Shown: piece by piece, positions 15,055 to 23,500 of the stretch
How the letters are laid out: each line of letters begins with the position of its first letter
How positions within the stretch are numbered: position 1 is the stretch's first letter
Assembly: GCF_023923225.1 (NCBI RefSeq)
Contig: NZ_CP099489.1
Coordinates: 4,464,001-4,528,000, forward strand
Length of the DNA stretch: 64,000 nucleotides
Reading direction: 5' to 3'
Source: Ornithinimicrobium faecis
GTDB lineage: Bacteria; Actinomycetota; Actinomycetes; Actinomycetales; Dermatophilaceae
Notes under the pieces: model-generated
The model's database searches: none
Told to the model about the DNA's origin: nothing
Seen by the model: only the letters and a program-made list of their open reading frames with translations
Made by a program: the position numbers and the translations under genes

Positions 15055-17277
15055 TCAGAATCCTGCAATCGGGCGGACAGAGACAGCCTCGCCGTCCGGG
15101 TTGATGACGACGATGAGATACGGATAGCCCGGCAGCTCAGCCTCCAGGTCTGCGCACACGCCCAACTGGAGGTCCGCACCGCGCTCTCCGCCGGGCTTGG
15201 TGACCAGGCACCGCGTGTCGGCGGTCACCTCGTAGGTCACGAACTCCCCCGTGCCGTTCCAGGTGCTGCGCGCGCCCATCGTGACGAGCTCACCCGCCAG
15301 GTTTGCACCGATTGGCTCCGTGACCTCCATGACCACTTGGGTGCCGGTGGTGACGTCGCCGCTCAGAAGGAGCGTTTGGACCAGCGGCTCCAGGTCCTGC
15401 GAGCCATCCAGTGAGCGCAACTCGATGCCAAGATCAGTGACCCGCCACACCTCTGCGGTGAATTCCTGGCCATCGGCACAGCTGGCCGACCAGCGTGACC
15501 ACTCCACCGGGTGACCACTGACGGTGGTGGACCCCGTCTCCGGATCGGGTGCGAAGGTCACCTCGTTGTCCGGGTGCCCGTAACCCTGTCGAACCACGTA
15601 ACACTCCTCGGTGGAGTTGGAGACGCCCGGGTCCCACCAACCACCGTCAACAGAGGCTGCCTCAGGATCCACACCGACGCGGATCTCTGCACCCACGGTG
15701 CACCACCTGAACGGGTTGAACAGCTCACTCTCCCCCTCCGGCAGGAGACAGGTCGAGTCGACCAAGGGGTCCGAGTCCGAGTGGCGCGTCAGGGCGATAT
15801 CGGTCCATCCGTCGGGAAGCGTGATCGCATAGCCGCCACCGATGGAGACTGTGCCGGCCGATGGCGGGTTCGTCCCGGGGTCGTCGGTCTGTTCTGGGGC
15901 GGGGTCCCGCTCAGAGTCGCTGCCCATGTTTTCTGGGATCACGACCGTGAGCAGCAGGACGTCCTCACTGGGTTGGTGCAGCCACCCGCCCGTCTTCAAG
16001 AAAGTCATCCAGAAGCTGGCGGCGCGGTTCTCGACCTCCGGGCAGTCCTCATACAGGGCCCAGGTCGACTGGCCGGGGAACCAGCCACCAGCGTCCAGGC
16101 CCAGGTCGTCCTGAAGCCGCACGGGACCGCATGACAACTCGACAGACAGCACGGTCCCCGCAGCGTCATCGGCGAAACTGACTCGCGTGGGCACGTCGGC
16201 CTCGATGGTGCCGCCATCCCCGATGACCGGCTCACCAGGCTCGGCATCCGACGCGGTGCTCAGCTCCGGGTCGGTGTGCAGCGTCCAGGCGGTCCCGGCC
16301 AGTTGGTCCTGCGACGCAACGTCGACGTCGTCCAACGACGGCAGGGCAGCGATGTCGGCAAGCTCGTCGGGGTCGGCCTCCGAGCCCTCCCGCAGCAGGA
16401 CGAAGGTGCGGGTTGCATAGGTCCCCGGGACCTCAGGCCCACCAGTGGGATCAGCGGTGGTCTCACCGGTCGGTTCCTGGGTGGTCTCACCAGTTGGTTC
16501 CTCGGAGGTTTCCTCGGTCGGAGCAGCGCCCTCGGGCACGATGACCGACAGCAGCAACACGTCCTCCGACGGCTGGTGCAACCAGCCGCCGGCCGGCAGC
16601 GCCTCCATCCAGAAGTCCTCGGCCGCCTGGACACCGTCAGGACACCCCTGGTCATCGGTTCCAGCAGGCTGGCCCGCAAAACGCCCGTCCTCCGCCAGCA
16701 CCAGGTCCTCCTGGAAGGTGGCACCACCGCACTCGTCGATGCTCATCGACAGCAGGGTGTCGCCGTCCTCGGCCTCCATGAAGGAGAGCGTGGTGGGCTC
16801 TGTGACGCCCGCATCGTCTGGTCCCGCGAAGGCAATGTCGATGAAGTCCTCGGCACCCGGCGCGTACAGCATGGGCTGCAACTCCCACGAACTGCCGGTC
16901 AGCTGATCCACGGCAGGCACCTCCTGATCCGCCAAAGAATGCAGCGACGAGGTCTCAAGATCAGTGTGGGTGCCTTCCCGATGGAACATGAAGGTGACTG
17001 CGGACTCCATGGCCACCGGCCCCGGCTCGACCTGCGTCGGGCCGGGCGTCGAGGTCGGCACGGCCGGGGCGACGTCCTCGTCCGGCGCGATCCCGCCGGA
17101 GATCACGAGGGCTCCGACGACCGCAGCTGCTGCGAGCACGGTGCCGCCGCCGGCGAAGGCCGCGCGGCGACGACGTCGCATCCCCACGCCCTGGGCCCAG
17201 GCAGCCTCAGCCAGGTCCACGCGAGGCGCGTTGCCAACAGCCTCGTCGAGCACGTTGTAGAGCTCCTTGCGGGTCAT
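15055..17277 (-). CDS. anti-sigma-like membrane protein with duplicated META-like domain
   Basis: A 740-residue protein with a cytoplasmic N-terminus (residues 1-39), an RRRRR patch (34-38), one membrane helix (about 41-61) and a large extracellular part. Outside are two copies of a roughly 125-residue domain (about 124-248 and 324-448). Each begins with DQLxGxxW, as in META/HslJ domains, and ends with the identical GGWLHQPSEDVLLL at 230-243 and 430-443. They are joined by a Thr/Glu/Pro-rich linker, then a third C-terminal region with five or more cysteines. It overlaps the sigma factor stop by four bases (ATGA), so it most likely holds that sigma factor at the membrane. A canonical zinc anti-sigma motif is not visible. 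Confidence 0.75.
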   Translation of the reverse strand: MTRKELYNVLDEAVGNAPRVDLAEAAWAQGVGMRRRRRAAFAGGGTVLAAAAVVGALVISGGIAPDEDVAPAVPTSTPGPTQVEPGPVAMESAVTFMFHREGTHTDLETSSLHSLADQEVPAVDQLTGSSWELQPMLYAPGAEDFIDIAFAGPDDAGVTEPTTLSFMEAEDGDTLLSMSIDECGGATFQEDLVLAEDGRFAGQPAGTDDQGCPDGVQAAEDFWMEALPAGGWLHQPSEDVLLLSVIVPEGAAPTEETSEEPTGETTQEPTGETTADPTGGPEVPGTYATRTFVLLREGSEADPDELADIAALPSLDDVDVASQDQLAGTAWTLHTDPELSTASDAEPGEPVIGDGGTIEADVPTRVSFADDAAGTVLSVELSCGPVRLQDDLGLDAGGWFPGQSTWALYEDCPEVENRAASFWMTFLKTGGWLHQPSEDVLLLTVVIPENMGSDSERDPAPEQTDDPGTNPPSAGTVSIGGGYAITLPDGWTDIALTRHSDSDPLVDSTCLLPEGESELFNPFRWCTVGAEIRVGVDPEAASVDGGWWDPGVSNSTEECYVVRQGYGHPDNEVTFAPDPETGSTTVSGHPVEWSRWSASCADGQEFTAEVWRVTDLGIELRSLDGSQDLEPLVQTLLLSGDVTTGTQVVMEVTEPIGANLAGELVTMGARSTWNGTGEFVTYEVTADTRCLVTKPGGERGADLQLGVCADLEAELPGYPYLIVVINPDGEAVSVRPIAGF

Positions 17278-17816
17278 GCGGACTCACCTCCCTCACCGGT
17301 CAGCACCGGCTCCAGCTCCGGCAGCAGCCGGCGCAGATTGGCCAGCGCAGCGCTGGCCTGGCTCTTGACCGTCCCCGGGTTGATGCCGAGAATCTCGGCG
17401 ATCTGTGCCTCGGACAGGTCCTCGTAATAGCGGAGCACGAGCACCGCACGCTGCCTTGGCGCCAACCGGCTCAGGGCCTCGCGCACCTCGGCGCCAGCCA
17501 CCCACTCCCCTGCACTGTCCCGGGCCTGCGCACGGGTGACGAAGTTGCCGTCGGGTGAGTGGACGTCATACGGCTTCTCGCGGCGCCACTTGCGCCAGTG
17601 CGAGATCGCGTCGCGATAGAGGATCGTGCGGACATAGGCCTCCGGCGACCCGTCCCGCACCTGATCCCACCGGCTCGCCAACTTGGCGAGCGCGTCCTGC
17701 AACAGATCCTGCGCCAGGTGATAGTTGCCGCACACCAGCACGGCCGCCCGCAGCAGGTGATCCTGCCGTGCCCGGACGAAGTCCAGGAAGTCGTCATCGA
17801 CCTGCACGGTGCTCAC
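17274..17816 (-). CDS. SigE-family RNA polymerase sigma factor
   Basis: A 180-residue extracytoplasmic-type sigma factor. Region 2 (about residues 8-75) has DFVRARQDHLLRAAVLVCGN and AQDLLQDALAKLASRWDQV; region 4 (about 112-165) has LAPRQRAVLVLRYYEDLSEA and a recognition helix INPGTVKSQASAALANLR. This layout is the actinobacterial SigE family (TIGR02983). It is translationally coupled to the membrane protein downstream, which is probably its anti-sigma factor. The GTG at 17816 is preceded by GGGGAGG at a slightly short distance; a second in-frame GTG at 17807 is possible. Confidence 0.9.
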   Translation of the reverse strand: MSTVQVDDDFLDFVRARQDHLLRAAVLVCGNYHLAQDLLQDALAKLASRWDQVRDGSPEAYVRTILYRDAISHWRKWRREKPYDVHSPDGNFVTRAQARDSAGEWVAGAEVREALSRLAPRQRAVLVLRYYEDLSEAQIAEILGINPGTVKSQASAALANLRRLLPELEPVLTGEGGESA

Positions 17817-17879
17817 CGCCTCCCCATGTGCTCATAGTGGTCTAACGAAGGGCGGGGCCGTCCAGGTTGTGTCGGTCGG

Positions 17880-18890
17880 TCACGAATTTCGTCCCAGCCG
17901 CAGGAGGCCGGCGCGCGTGGGGGCCAGACCACAGGCCTGCTCGTAGAACGCGGCGTGCTTGTCCTCGTAGTCAGCATGCAGCCACTGGCAGCCCAGCCGG
18001 GTCGCGTCCTTGGCGGCCGTGCGCACGAGGTCGCGCCCGACGCCGCGCCCCTGCAGGCCGGGGTGCACCATCGTGTCGAGCAGGACGGCGTGGGCCCCAC
18101 CGTCGCCGATCACGTTGACGAAGCCGACGAGGGGGCCGCCCCCTGGCAAGCGGGCGGTCACCCACGTCAGGCTGCGCGTGGTGAGCCGGCCGGTCCACGG
18201 GATGCTGGTCGGTGCGTGACCGAAGGCCGCGGCGTGCAGCGCGTTGAGCTCGTCATCGCTGACCCGCCCCAGCACGGTCAGGTCCGCAGCCCTGAGGCGA
18301 TAGGTGCTCCACCTCTCGGTGATCTGATAGCCCACCGCCTCGTTCATGGCCAGGCTGGCGAGATTGCTGTCCGCCCCGCCGGTGCCGAACAGTGTTGCGC
18401 CCTGCTCGGCGTGCGCCAGCACCGACGTTGCCTTCACGGCCGTCGCCAGGCCACGCCGCCGGTGCTCGGGGTGCACTGTGGTGAACTCGGTCTCCACCCG
18501 GTCTCCGTCCACCCGGGTTGCGGTCAGCGCGACCAGGGCGTTGCCGGACCAGACACCCCACAGGCGCCCCTGCTCCAACAGGGCACGGGCCGCAGGCTCA
18601 TCCAGCGGGTCGTGACGCGTGGCCACTCCGCCGGGATAGTCGTTGGCGGTGAGCGCGTCGAGGTCCAGCACCTGCGGCACGTCATCGGGCACCGCCTCGC
18701 GCAGGAAGTCACCGTCCTGGAGCGCGCGGACGACGAGGTGGCGCAGCCGGGTCAACGATGCGCTGTCCGCTGGGTCGAGCGTGAGCCGGGCACCCCATGA
18801 GGTCGCGATGCACTCCCACCCGTCCGCCTCGGCCTGCCGCACCCGCGGGTCGCCCCACCGGAGCACGAGATCGGGCTCTGGGGTCTGCAC
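17880..18890 (-). CDS. tandem GNAT-family acetyltransferase
   Basis: A 336-residue protein with two GNAT folds. The first acetyl-CoA loop is VHPEHRRRGLATAVKA (about residues 139-154) and the second is VHPGLQGRGVGRDLVRTA (about 274-291); both keep the R/Q-x-x-G-x-G/A pattern. The acceptor is unknown; tandem GNATs in actinobacteria include the mycothiol synthase MshD, but overall similarity to MshD is not evident here. The GTG start at 18890 is fixed by TACTGT 6 bases upstream, giving a leaderless message. Confidence 0.8.
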   Translation of the reverse strand: MQTPEPDLVLRWGDPRVRQAEADGWECIATSWGARLTLDPADSASLTRLRHLVVRALQDGDFLREAVPDDVPQVLDLDALTANDYPGGVATRHDPLDEPAARALLEQGRLWGVWSGNALVALTATRVDGDRVETEFTTVHPEHRRRGLATAVKATSVLAHAEQGATLFGTGGADSNLASLAMNEAVGYQITERWSTYRLRAADLTVLGRVSDDELNALHAAAFGHAPTSIPWTGRLTTRSLTWVTARLPGGGPLVGFVNVIGDGGAHAVLLDTMVHPGLQGRGVGRDLVRTAAKDATRLGCQWLHADYEDKHAAFYEQACGLAPTRAGLLRLGRNS

Positions 18891-18896
18891 GGCACC

Positions 18897-18902
18897 ACAG
18901 TA
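18897..18902 (-). promoter_or_regulatory. -10 box of the tandem GNAT gene (TACTGT)
   Basis: TACTGT followed by 6 bases and the GTG at 18890 on the minus strand. Confidence 0.55.
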
Positions 18903-18954
18903 GGCGCCCGCCCAGCACCCGGCACGCGAAATACCGTCGCGTCACGACGGCTGG

Positions 18955-18998
18955 TGAGTGTGGCCAGCGCCCCGGGAGGGGACTTTGCTGCGCTCACG
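18955..18998. repeat. 44-nt foldable intergenic element, copy 2
   Basis: Second copy of the element at 11349-11392. TGAGTG pairs with CGCTCA (one G-T), AGCG with CGCT, and CCCC with GGGG around a GGGA tip. It lies between the capA-like stop and the GNAT promoter. Confidence 0.5.
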
Positions 18999-19031
18999 AC
19001 GAGGCTGCACCCACGCGAGGCTGCAACCAGC

Positions 19032-20183
19032 TCAGTCCTGCCGGGCCACGTCGGCCTCGACCCGCTCCAGGACGGCCCGTCCGTCGGGAGTCTGCGGATC
19101 GACCGCCTCCGGGAGGCCGTCGACGATGGCCACGGAAGTCCAGGTGAGGTCGGTGATGCCCTCGTCGTCGAGCGTGAGGTTCAGGATCGTCGATCGGCTG
19201 GCGTCGGGGTCGTCGCCGAAGCCGTCGAAGACGAAGTTGCCCAGCGACCACGCGGTGAGTTGCCCGTCCTCGAGGCGGTGGCCCTGCAGCACGTGGGGGT
19301 GCCCGCCGATCACCGCGGTGGCACCCGCTGCCAGGGCCGCGTCGGCGGCGGTGCGCTGCACCTCGCCGGGCTCGTGGCTGCCCTCCGTGCCGGCATGCAG
19401 CAGGACGATGACGTGGTCGCTGTCCGCTCCGGCCGCTGCCACGTCGGCGGCGATGTCAGCTGGCTCCGCCCAGGCGACCCCGGGGCTGCTGCTCGTGGCG
19501 GCCCAGTCACGGTTGCGATAGCCCGTCCAGTCGTCCGGCACGTCGACATAGGACAGGAGGGCGGTCTCGACCCCACCAGCTGACAGGACCACGGGTGCTC
19601 GCGCCGCATCAGCGTCGGCGCCGGCACCGACATGCGACAGACCCGCCTCGTCGAGCAGGTCGAGCGTGCCGAGGATGCCGTCGGCGCCGTAGTCGTAGGA
19701 GTGGTTGTTGGCCAGGGCCACCAGGTCAAAACCAGCGCCCAGCAGCGTGTCGATGCTCGCCGGCGGCGCCTGGAACGTAAACGCCTTGTCCTCCGGCTCA
19801 CCCCCCTCACCGACAGTTGTCTCGAGCGTGCCCACGACCAGGTCTGCGGCCGCGAGTTCGTCGGCCACACCGGCGAACGGGTCCTGCCCGGCCAGGATGC
19901 GCTCACCGATGGAGCGGCCAAGCATCACGTCGCCGACGAACGCGATCGAGACCTCAGCGGGGGGATCGGTTTCGGGAGCGGCCGTCGTGCTGACAGCGGC
20001 ATCGCGGGTTGGCTCGGCAGTCGTTGATTGCTCGGTTGGTGGTTGCTCGGTCGTTGGGTGCTCGGTCGTCGGTTGGGCCGGCGGGCCGGTTCCTTCTGCC
20101 GGCGGCTGCACTCCCCCGCTGCACCCGGCGATCACCAGGCCGACGACCGCGGTGAGGGACAGGAGGCCGGTGCGTGTCGGCAT
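19032..20183 (-). CDS. CapA-family lipoprotein (metallophosphatase fold)
   Basis: A 383-residue protein with a lipoprotein signal (LVIAGC, Cys21), a Thr/Pro/Glu-rich repetitive spacer (about residues 25-75) and a PGA_cap domain. The domain shows the calcineurin-like metal motifs FVGDVMLGR, LANNHSYDYG and GGHPHVLQG. CapA/PgsA proteins take part in poly-gamma-glutamate capsule synthesis, but many homologues stand alone without capB and capC, as here. It is the last gene of a four-base-overlapping operon with an MFS exporter and a thiamine-binding protein. The ATG at 20183 lies inside a copy of the window-wide GTATGCCG octamer and lacks a clear ribosome binding site. Confidence 0.85.
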   Translation of the reverse strand: MPTRTGLLSLTAVVGLVIAGCSGGVQPPAEGTGPPAQPTTEHPTTEQPPTEQSTTAEPTRDAAVSTTAAPETDPPAEVSIAFVGDVMLGRSIGERILAGQDPFAGVADELAAADLVVGTLETTVGEGGEPEDKAFTFQAPPASIDTLLGAGFDLVALANNHSYDYGADGILGTLDLLDEAGLSHVGAGADADAARAPVVLSAGGVETALLSYVDVPDDWTGYRNRDWAATSSSPGVAWAEPADIAADVAAAGADSDHVIVLLHAGTEGSHEPGEVQRTAADAALAAGATAVIGGHPHVLQGHRLEDGQLTAWSLGNFVFDGFGDDPDASRSTILNLTLDDEGITDLTWTSVAIVDGLPEAVDPQTPDGRAVLERVEADVARQD

Positions 20184-20197
20184 ACGGCCGGTTGGGG

Positions 20198-20503
20198 TCA
20201 GTCCCGTTGGGTCAGGTGCGCCTCGACCCGCTCGACCTTGGCGGCGAGCTGACCGGTGTAACCCGGCCGGATGTCGGCCTTGAGCACCAGGCCGACCCGC
20301 GGCGACTCCTCGGCGACGATGTCGACGGCCTGTTTGACGACGGCCATCACCTCGTCCCACTCGCCCTCGATGTTGGTGAACATCGCGTTGGTCTCACAGG
20401 GCAGGCCGGAGTCGCGGATCACCTGGACGGCGCGGGCGACGGCCTCGCTGACACCGCCGGTCTCGTCCCCGCCCGACGGGCTGATGCTGATGGCAACGAT
20501 CAT
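20198..20503 (-). CDS. thiamine-binding protein (YqgV/MTH1187 family)
   Basis: A 101-residue ferredoxin-like protein of the family once called DUF77, whose members bind thiamine or hydroxymethylpyrimidine as small soluble carriers or sensors. The family pattern is visible: VAISISPSGGDETGGVSEAV at the N-terminus, LPCETNAMFTNIEGEWDEVM in the middle, and VLKADIRPGY near the C-terminus. It starts inside the stop codon of the MFS gene (ATGA), so the transporter may move thiamine-related compounds. That link is inferred only from coupling. Confidence 0.85.
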   Translation of the reverse strand: MIVAISISPSGGDETGGVSEAVARAVQVIRDSGLPCETNAMFTNIEGEWDEVMAVVKQAVDIVAEESPRVGLVLKADIRPGYTGQLAAKVERVEAHLTQRD

Positions 20504-21777
20504 GACGCCATCCTCGCAGAGCGGACCGGTCCGGTGCCCCGGCGGTGCAGCAGCAGGGAGGCCCCCAGGAACACCAGGCCTCCGAGGGAGAGCACGACCC
20601 CGACCCAGCTGGCTGCCTGATAGCCCCAGCCGGCCGCGATCACCAGACCGCCCAGCCAAGCGCCGAGGGCGTTGGCGATGTTGAGCGCGGCGTGGTTGCT
20701 GGCGGCGCCGATCGTCTCGGCATCGCCGGCCACCGACATCAGCCGCAACTGCAGGACCACGACCAGGATCGAGGCCATCACCGAGACCAGGAAGAGGGTG
20801 AGGAGGGCGGGAAGGGCCCACTGGGAGGTCACCGTGAACAGGGCCAGGACCGCGCCGGTGCCGACCAGGGCAAACACCAGACCGCGCAGCACCGACCAGT
20901 CGGCGAGCCACCCGCCGACCAGGCTGCCGACGGCGCCGCCGATGCCATAGATCAGCAGGAAGACCGGGATCACGGACTCGGCCAGCCCGGTGACCTCGGT
21001 GATCGTCGGAGCGATGTAGGAGTACATCGCGAACATGCCGCCGAACCCGACGGCGCCGACGGCGAGGGTGAGCCAGAGCTGTGGGTTGCGCAGGGCGGTG
21101 AGCTCCCGGCGACCACTGGCGTGGGGGTTGCCGGGCGTGGCCGGCACCCACCAGGCCACGAGGGCGATGGTGAGCACGGCGAGGGCAACGACCAACCAGT
21201 ATGCCGAGCGCCACCCGATCTCCTGGCCCAGCCAGGTGGCGGCTGGGACCCCGATCATGTTCGCGATCGGGATGCCGAGCATCACCCGGCTGACGGCGCG
21301 GCCACGCTGGTGGTGTGGGGCGACGGCGGCGACGATGAGCGCCGAGACGCCGAAGAAGGCGCCGTGCGGCAGACCGGCCAGGAAGCGGCCGAGCATCAGT
21401 GCCTCATAGCTCGTGGCCAGCGAGCTGGCGATGTTGCCCAGGACGAAAATCGCCATCAGGGCCAGGGCCAGACCCTTGCGCGGCAGACGGGCACCCAGGA
21501 CCGCGACGAGCGGTGCCCCGATGACGACACCCACGGCATACACAGAGATGGTGTGCCCGGCCGTCGGGACCGAGACGCCGAGCCCGGTGGCGATCTGCGG
21601 GAGCAGGCCCATCGTGACGAACTCGGTGGTGCCGATCGCGAAGCCGCCGACAATGAGCGCGGTGGTGATCAGCCCCAGCGGGGCGCGCGGAGGGCTGGCC
21701 GGAGGGGTCGCGCGGGTGGCCGGTTGCGGGGTGCGGCCGCTCGGCGGTGCAAGGTCAGGGTGCTGACGGGTCGTCAT
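20500..21777 (-). CDS. MFS exporter, AraJ/PbuE-like
   Basis: A 425-residue major facilitator with twelve hydrophobic segments after a proline-rich cytoplasmic tail (residues 1-32). The first helix contains GGFAIGTTEFVTMGLLPQIA, typical of the AraJ/YdhP/PbuE group of sugar, purine or drug exporters, and the cytoplasmic loop has GARLPRKG. Substrate unknown; coupling to a thiamine-binding protein gene suggests thiamine or its pyrimidine. CGGAG lies about 5 bases before the ATG at 21777. Confidence 0.87.
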   Translation of the reverse strand: MTTRQHPDLAPPSGRTPQPATRATPPASPPRAPLGLITTALIVGGFAIGTTEFVTMGLLPQIATGLGVSVPTAGHTISVYAVGVVIGAPLVAVLGARLPRKGLALALMAIFVLGNIASSLATSYEALMLGRFLAGLPHGAFFGVSALIVAAVAPHHQRGRAVSRVMLGIPIANMIGVPAATWLGQEIGWRSAYWLVVALAVLTIALVAWWVPATPGNPHASGRRELTALRNPQLWLTLAVGAVGFGGMFAMYSYIAPTITEVTGLAESVIPVFLLIYGIGGAVGSLVGGWLADWSVLRGLVFALVGTGAVLALFTVTSQWALPALLTLFLVSVMASILVVVLQLRLMSVAGDAETIGAASNHAALNIANALGAWLGGLVIAAGWGYQAASWVGVVLSLGGLVFLGASLLLHRRGTGPVRSARMAS

Positions 21778-21882
21778 GTGGCTCCGGGACTCGGGAGGTG
21801 GTGCGGGTCGGGCGCAGACCTCCCTGTCCAGCCCGTCCTGAAGGACAAGGAGCGCGAGGGGTCGTCGTATTCCGAAGACAGG

Positions 21883-21913
21883 TCAGCCCCGGGCCAGGTG
21901 GTCCCGGGGCTGA
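21883..21913 (-). terminator. hairpin terminator after the poly-aspartate protein gene
   Basis: A perfect 11-bp stem (TCAGCCCCGGG / CCCGGGGCTGA) with a 9-base loop, 40 bp beyond the stop codon at 21953 and upstream of the MFS promoter. Confidence 0.75.
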
Positions 21914-21952
21914 GCCTGCGAAGTGATCGGCGGTGACGCCTGCGGCTAACGG

Positions 21953-22600
21953 TCAGTCGTCGTCCCAGTCGTCGTCATCATCGTCGTCGTCGTCATCGTC
22001 GTCGTCGTCATCATCGTCGTCGTCGTCCCAGTCGTCATCGTCGTCATCGTCGTCGTCATAGGGCGGGGGCGGGGGCGGGGGCGGCTGGGCCGGCGCAACG
22101 GGCGGCGGGGAGACGGCCTTCGGCGGCTGAGCGGCCTCCTCCCGGGCCTTCTCGGCCGCAGCCTCCTCCTCGGCCTTCTTCTGCGCGGCAGCCTCTTCCT
22201 GGGCCTTCTTCTCCGCGGCGGCCTCCTTCGCCGCCGCCTCCTCCTTGGCCTTCTTCTCCAGGGCCGCGATCTCGGTCCCGGCGCTCTCTCGAGCCTTGGC
22301 GAACTGCTCGTTCAGGGCGTCGGGGTTGGCGAGCAGCACCTCGCGCGGCTGGTTGTGCCAGACGTCCAGCACAGCCTGCAGCCCGACGAAGGCCGCGGCA
22401 TAGCTGTCCGAGAAGGTCTCGTCGTCAGGGGCGATGGGCTCACCGGGGTGGGCGGGGCCGGAGTTGGTCCCGCTCGTCGAGTCGGCGGCGCCGATCTGGA
22501 CTCCGGCGGTCTGGACGTCGGTGTCGCTCTGGCCCAGGAAGAGCCAGGCGCTGAGGGCAGCGACCAGGGTCAGTGAGACGAACGATGCGATCAACTTCAT
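21953..22600 (-). CDS. membrane-anchored protein with coiled coil and poly-aspartate tail
   Basis: A 215-residue protein. Residues about 3-22 form an N-terminal signal or anchor helix; 30-95 are a globular part; about 96-150 are a highly charged Ala/Glu/Lys coiled coil with EEAAAEKKAQ-type heptads; a proline-rich hinge with eight prolines and a Tyr follows. The chain ends with 9 Asp, Trp, 20 Asp, Trp, 3 Asp. Such a tail should be fully exposed and could bind calcium, magnesium or cationic wall components. The tail is made of GAC and GAT codons mixed, so it is kept at protein level and not only a DNA slippage product. It lies downstream of a two-component system on the same strand. No family recognised. 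Confidence 0.75.
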   Translation of the reverse strand: MKLIASFVSLTLVAALSAWLFLGQSDTDVQTAGVQIGAADSTSGTNSGPAHPGEPIAPDDETFSDSYAAAFVGLQAVLDVWHNQPREVLLANPDALNEQFAKARESAGTEIAALEKKAKEEAAAKEAAAEKKAQEEAAAQKKAEEEAAAEKAREEAAQPPKAVSPPPVAPAQPPPPPPPPYDDDDDDDDDWDDDDDDDDDDDDDDDDDDDDWDDD

Positions 22601-22680
22601 GGCTCCAGTGTGGCCCCTGAATCTTTCCCCTCGATGAGACGCAGATGAGAGGACTCTCATTTTCGGGAGCTGAGCCCCCT

Positions 22681-22803
22681 GTGCGTGGTGGTGTTCGGGG
22701 GTCCACGGGGGCGGAGCCCCTGTGCGTGGTGGTGTTCGGGGGTCCACGGGGGCGGAGCCCCTGTGCGTGGTGGTGTTCGGGGGTCCACGGGGGCAGAGCC
22801 CCT
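22681..22803. repeat. three tandem 41-bp repeats
   Basis: Units at 22681-22721, 22722-22762 and 22763-22803 are identical except for one base in the third. Each unit can fold CACGGGGG...CCCCTGTG into a short hairpin. They fill the gap between the response regulator stop and the poly-aspartate gene. Confidence 0.85.
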
Positions 22804-22824
22804 GTGCGTGAGCCGTGGTGCGTG

Positions 22825-23490
22825 TTAGACCTCTTTGAGGCGATAGCCTACGCCGCGGACCGTGTCGAACCGTTCAGCTCCGAGTTTGTTGCGCAGATAA
22901 CGGATGTAGACGTCGACAACATTCGAGGCGCCGTCGAAGTCGTAGCCCCACACGCGGGAGAGCAGCTGCTCGCGTGAGAGCACCTGACCAGGATGCTCGA
23001 GGAACTCACGCGCCATCGCGAACTCGCGTGGGGACAGCTCGACCTGGGCGCCGTCCACCGTCGCGACCCGTGTCGTGACATCCAGGCTGAGGGTGCCGTG
23101 GGTCAGGACGGTCGACTCCTGGGCACCGGCTCGCGGCCGCAGCCGGGTGCGGACCCGCGCGAGCAGCTCCTCGAACTTGAACGGCTTGGTGAGGTAGTCG
23201 TCGGCCCCGCCCTCGAGGCCGGCCACCGTGTCGGTGACCGCGTCTCTGGCGGTCACCATGATGATCGGGATCTCGTGCTCGAGGGTGCGCAGGACCCGCA
23301 ACACGGTGAACCCGTCCATCTTGGGCATGCCCACGTCGAGCACCAGCAGGTCGTAGTCACCGCTGGACGCGTGCTCGAGCGCGCTGACGCCGTCACCGAC
23401 CACGTGGGTCTGGTAGCCGGCGGCCTTCAACCCCTTGGCGACAAAGAGCGCGATCCGCTCCTCGTCCTCGGCGATCAGAATGTTGGCCAT
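22825..23490 (-). CDS. OmpR-family response regulator
   Basis: A 221-residue two-component regulator. The receiver domain (1-118) has the acidic pocket Glu8/Asp9, phospho-acceptor Asp52 in VLDVGMP, Thr80 and Lys102. The C-terminal winged helix (about 128-221) contains LSPREFAMAREFLEHPGQVL and VVDVYIRYLRNKLG. It sits 10 bp after the histidine kinase gene, its partner; the kinase-first order is less common for this family. Targets may include the poly-aspartate protein gene just downstream. Confidence 0.92.
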   Translation of the reverse strand: MANILIAEDEERIALFVAKGLKAAGYQTHVVGDGVSALEHASSGDYDLLVLDVGMPKMDGFTVLRVLRTLEHEIPIIMVTARDAVTDTVAGLEGGADDYLTKPFKFEELLARVRTRLRPRAGAQESTVLTHGTLSLDVTTRVATVDGAQVELSPREFAMAREFLEHPGQVLSREQLLSRVWGYDFDGASNVVDVYIRYLRNKLGAERFDTVRGVGYRLKEV

Positions 23491-23500
23491 GGGCTAAGCA

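Noticed and set aside
22681..22803. CRISPR array
   Set aside because: Units are directly adjacent with no spacers and no cas genes are present.
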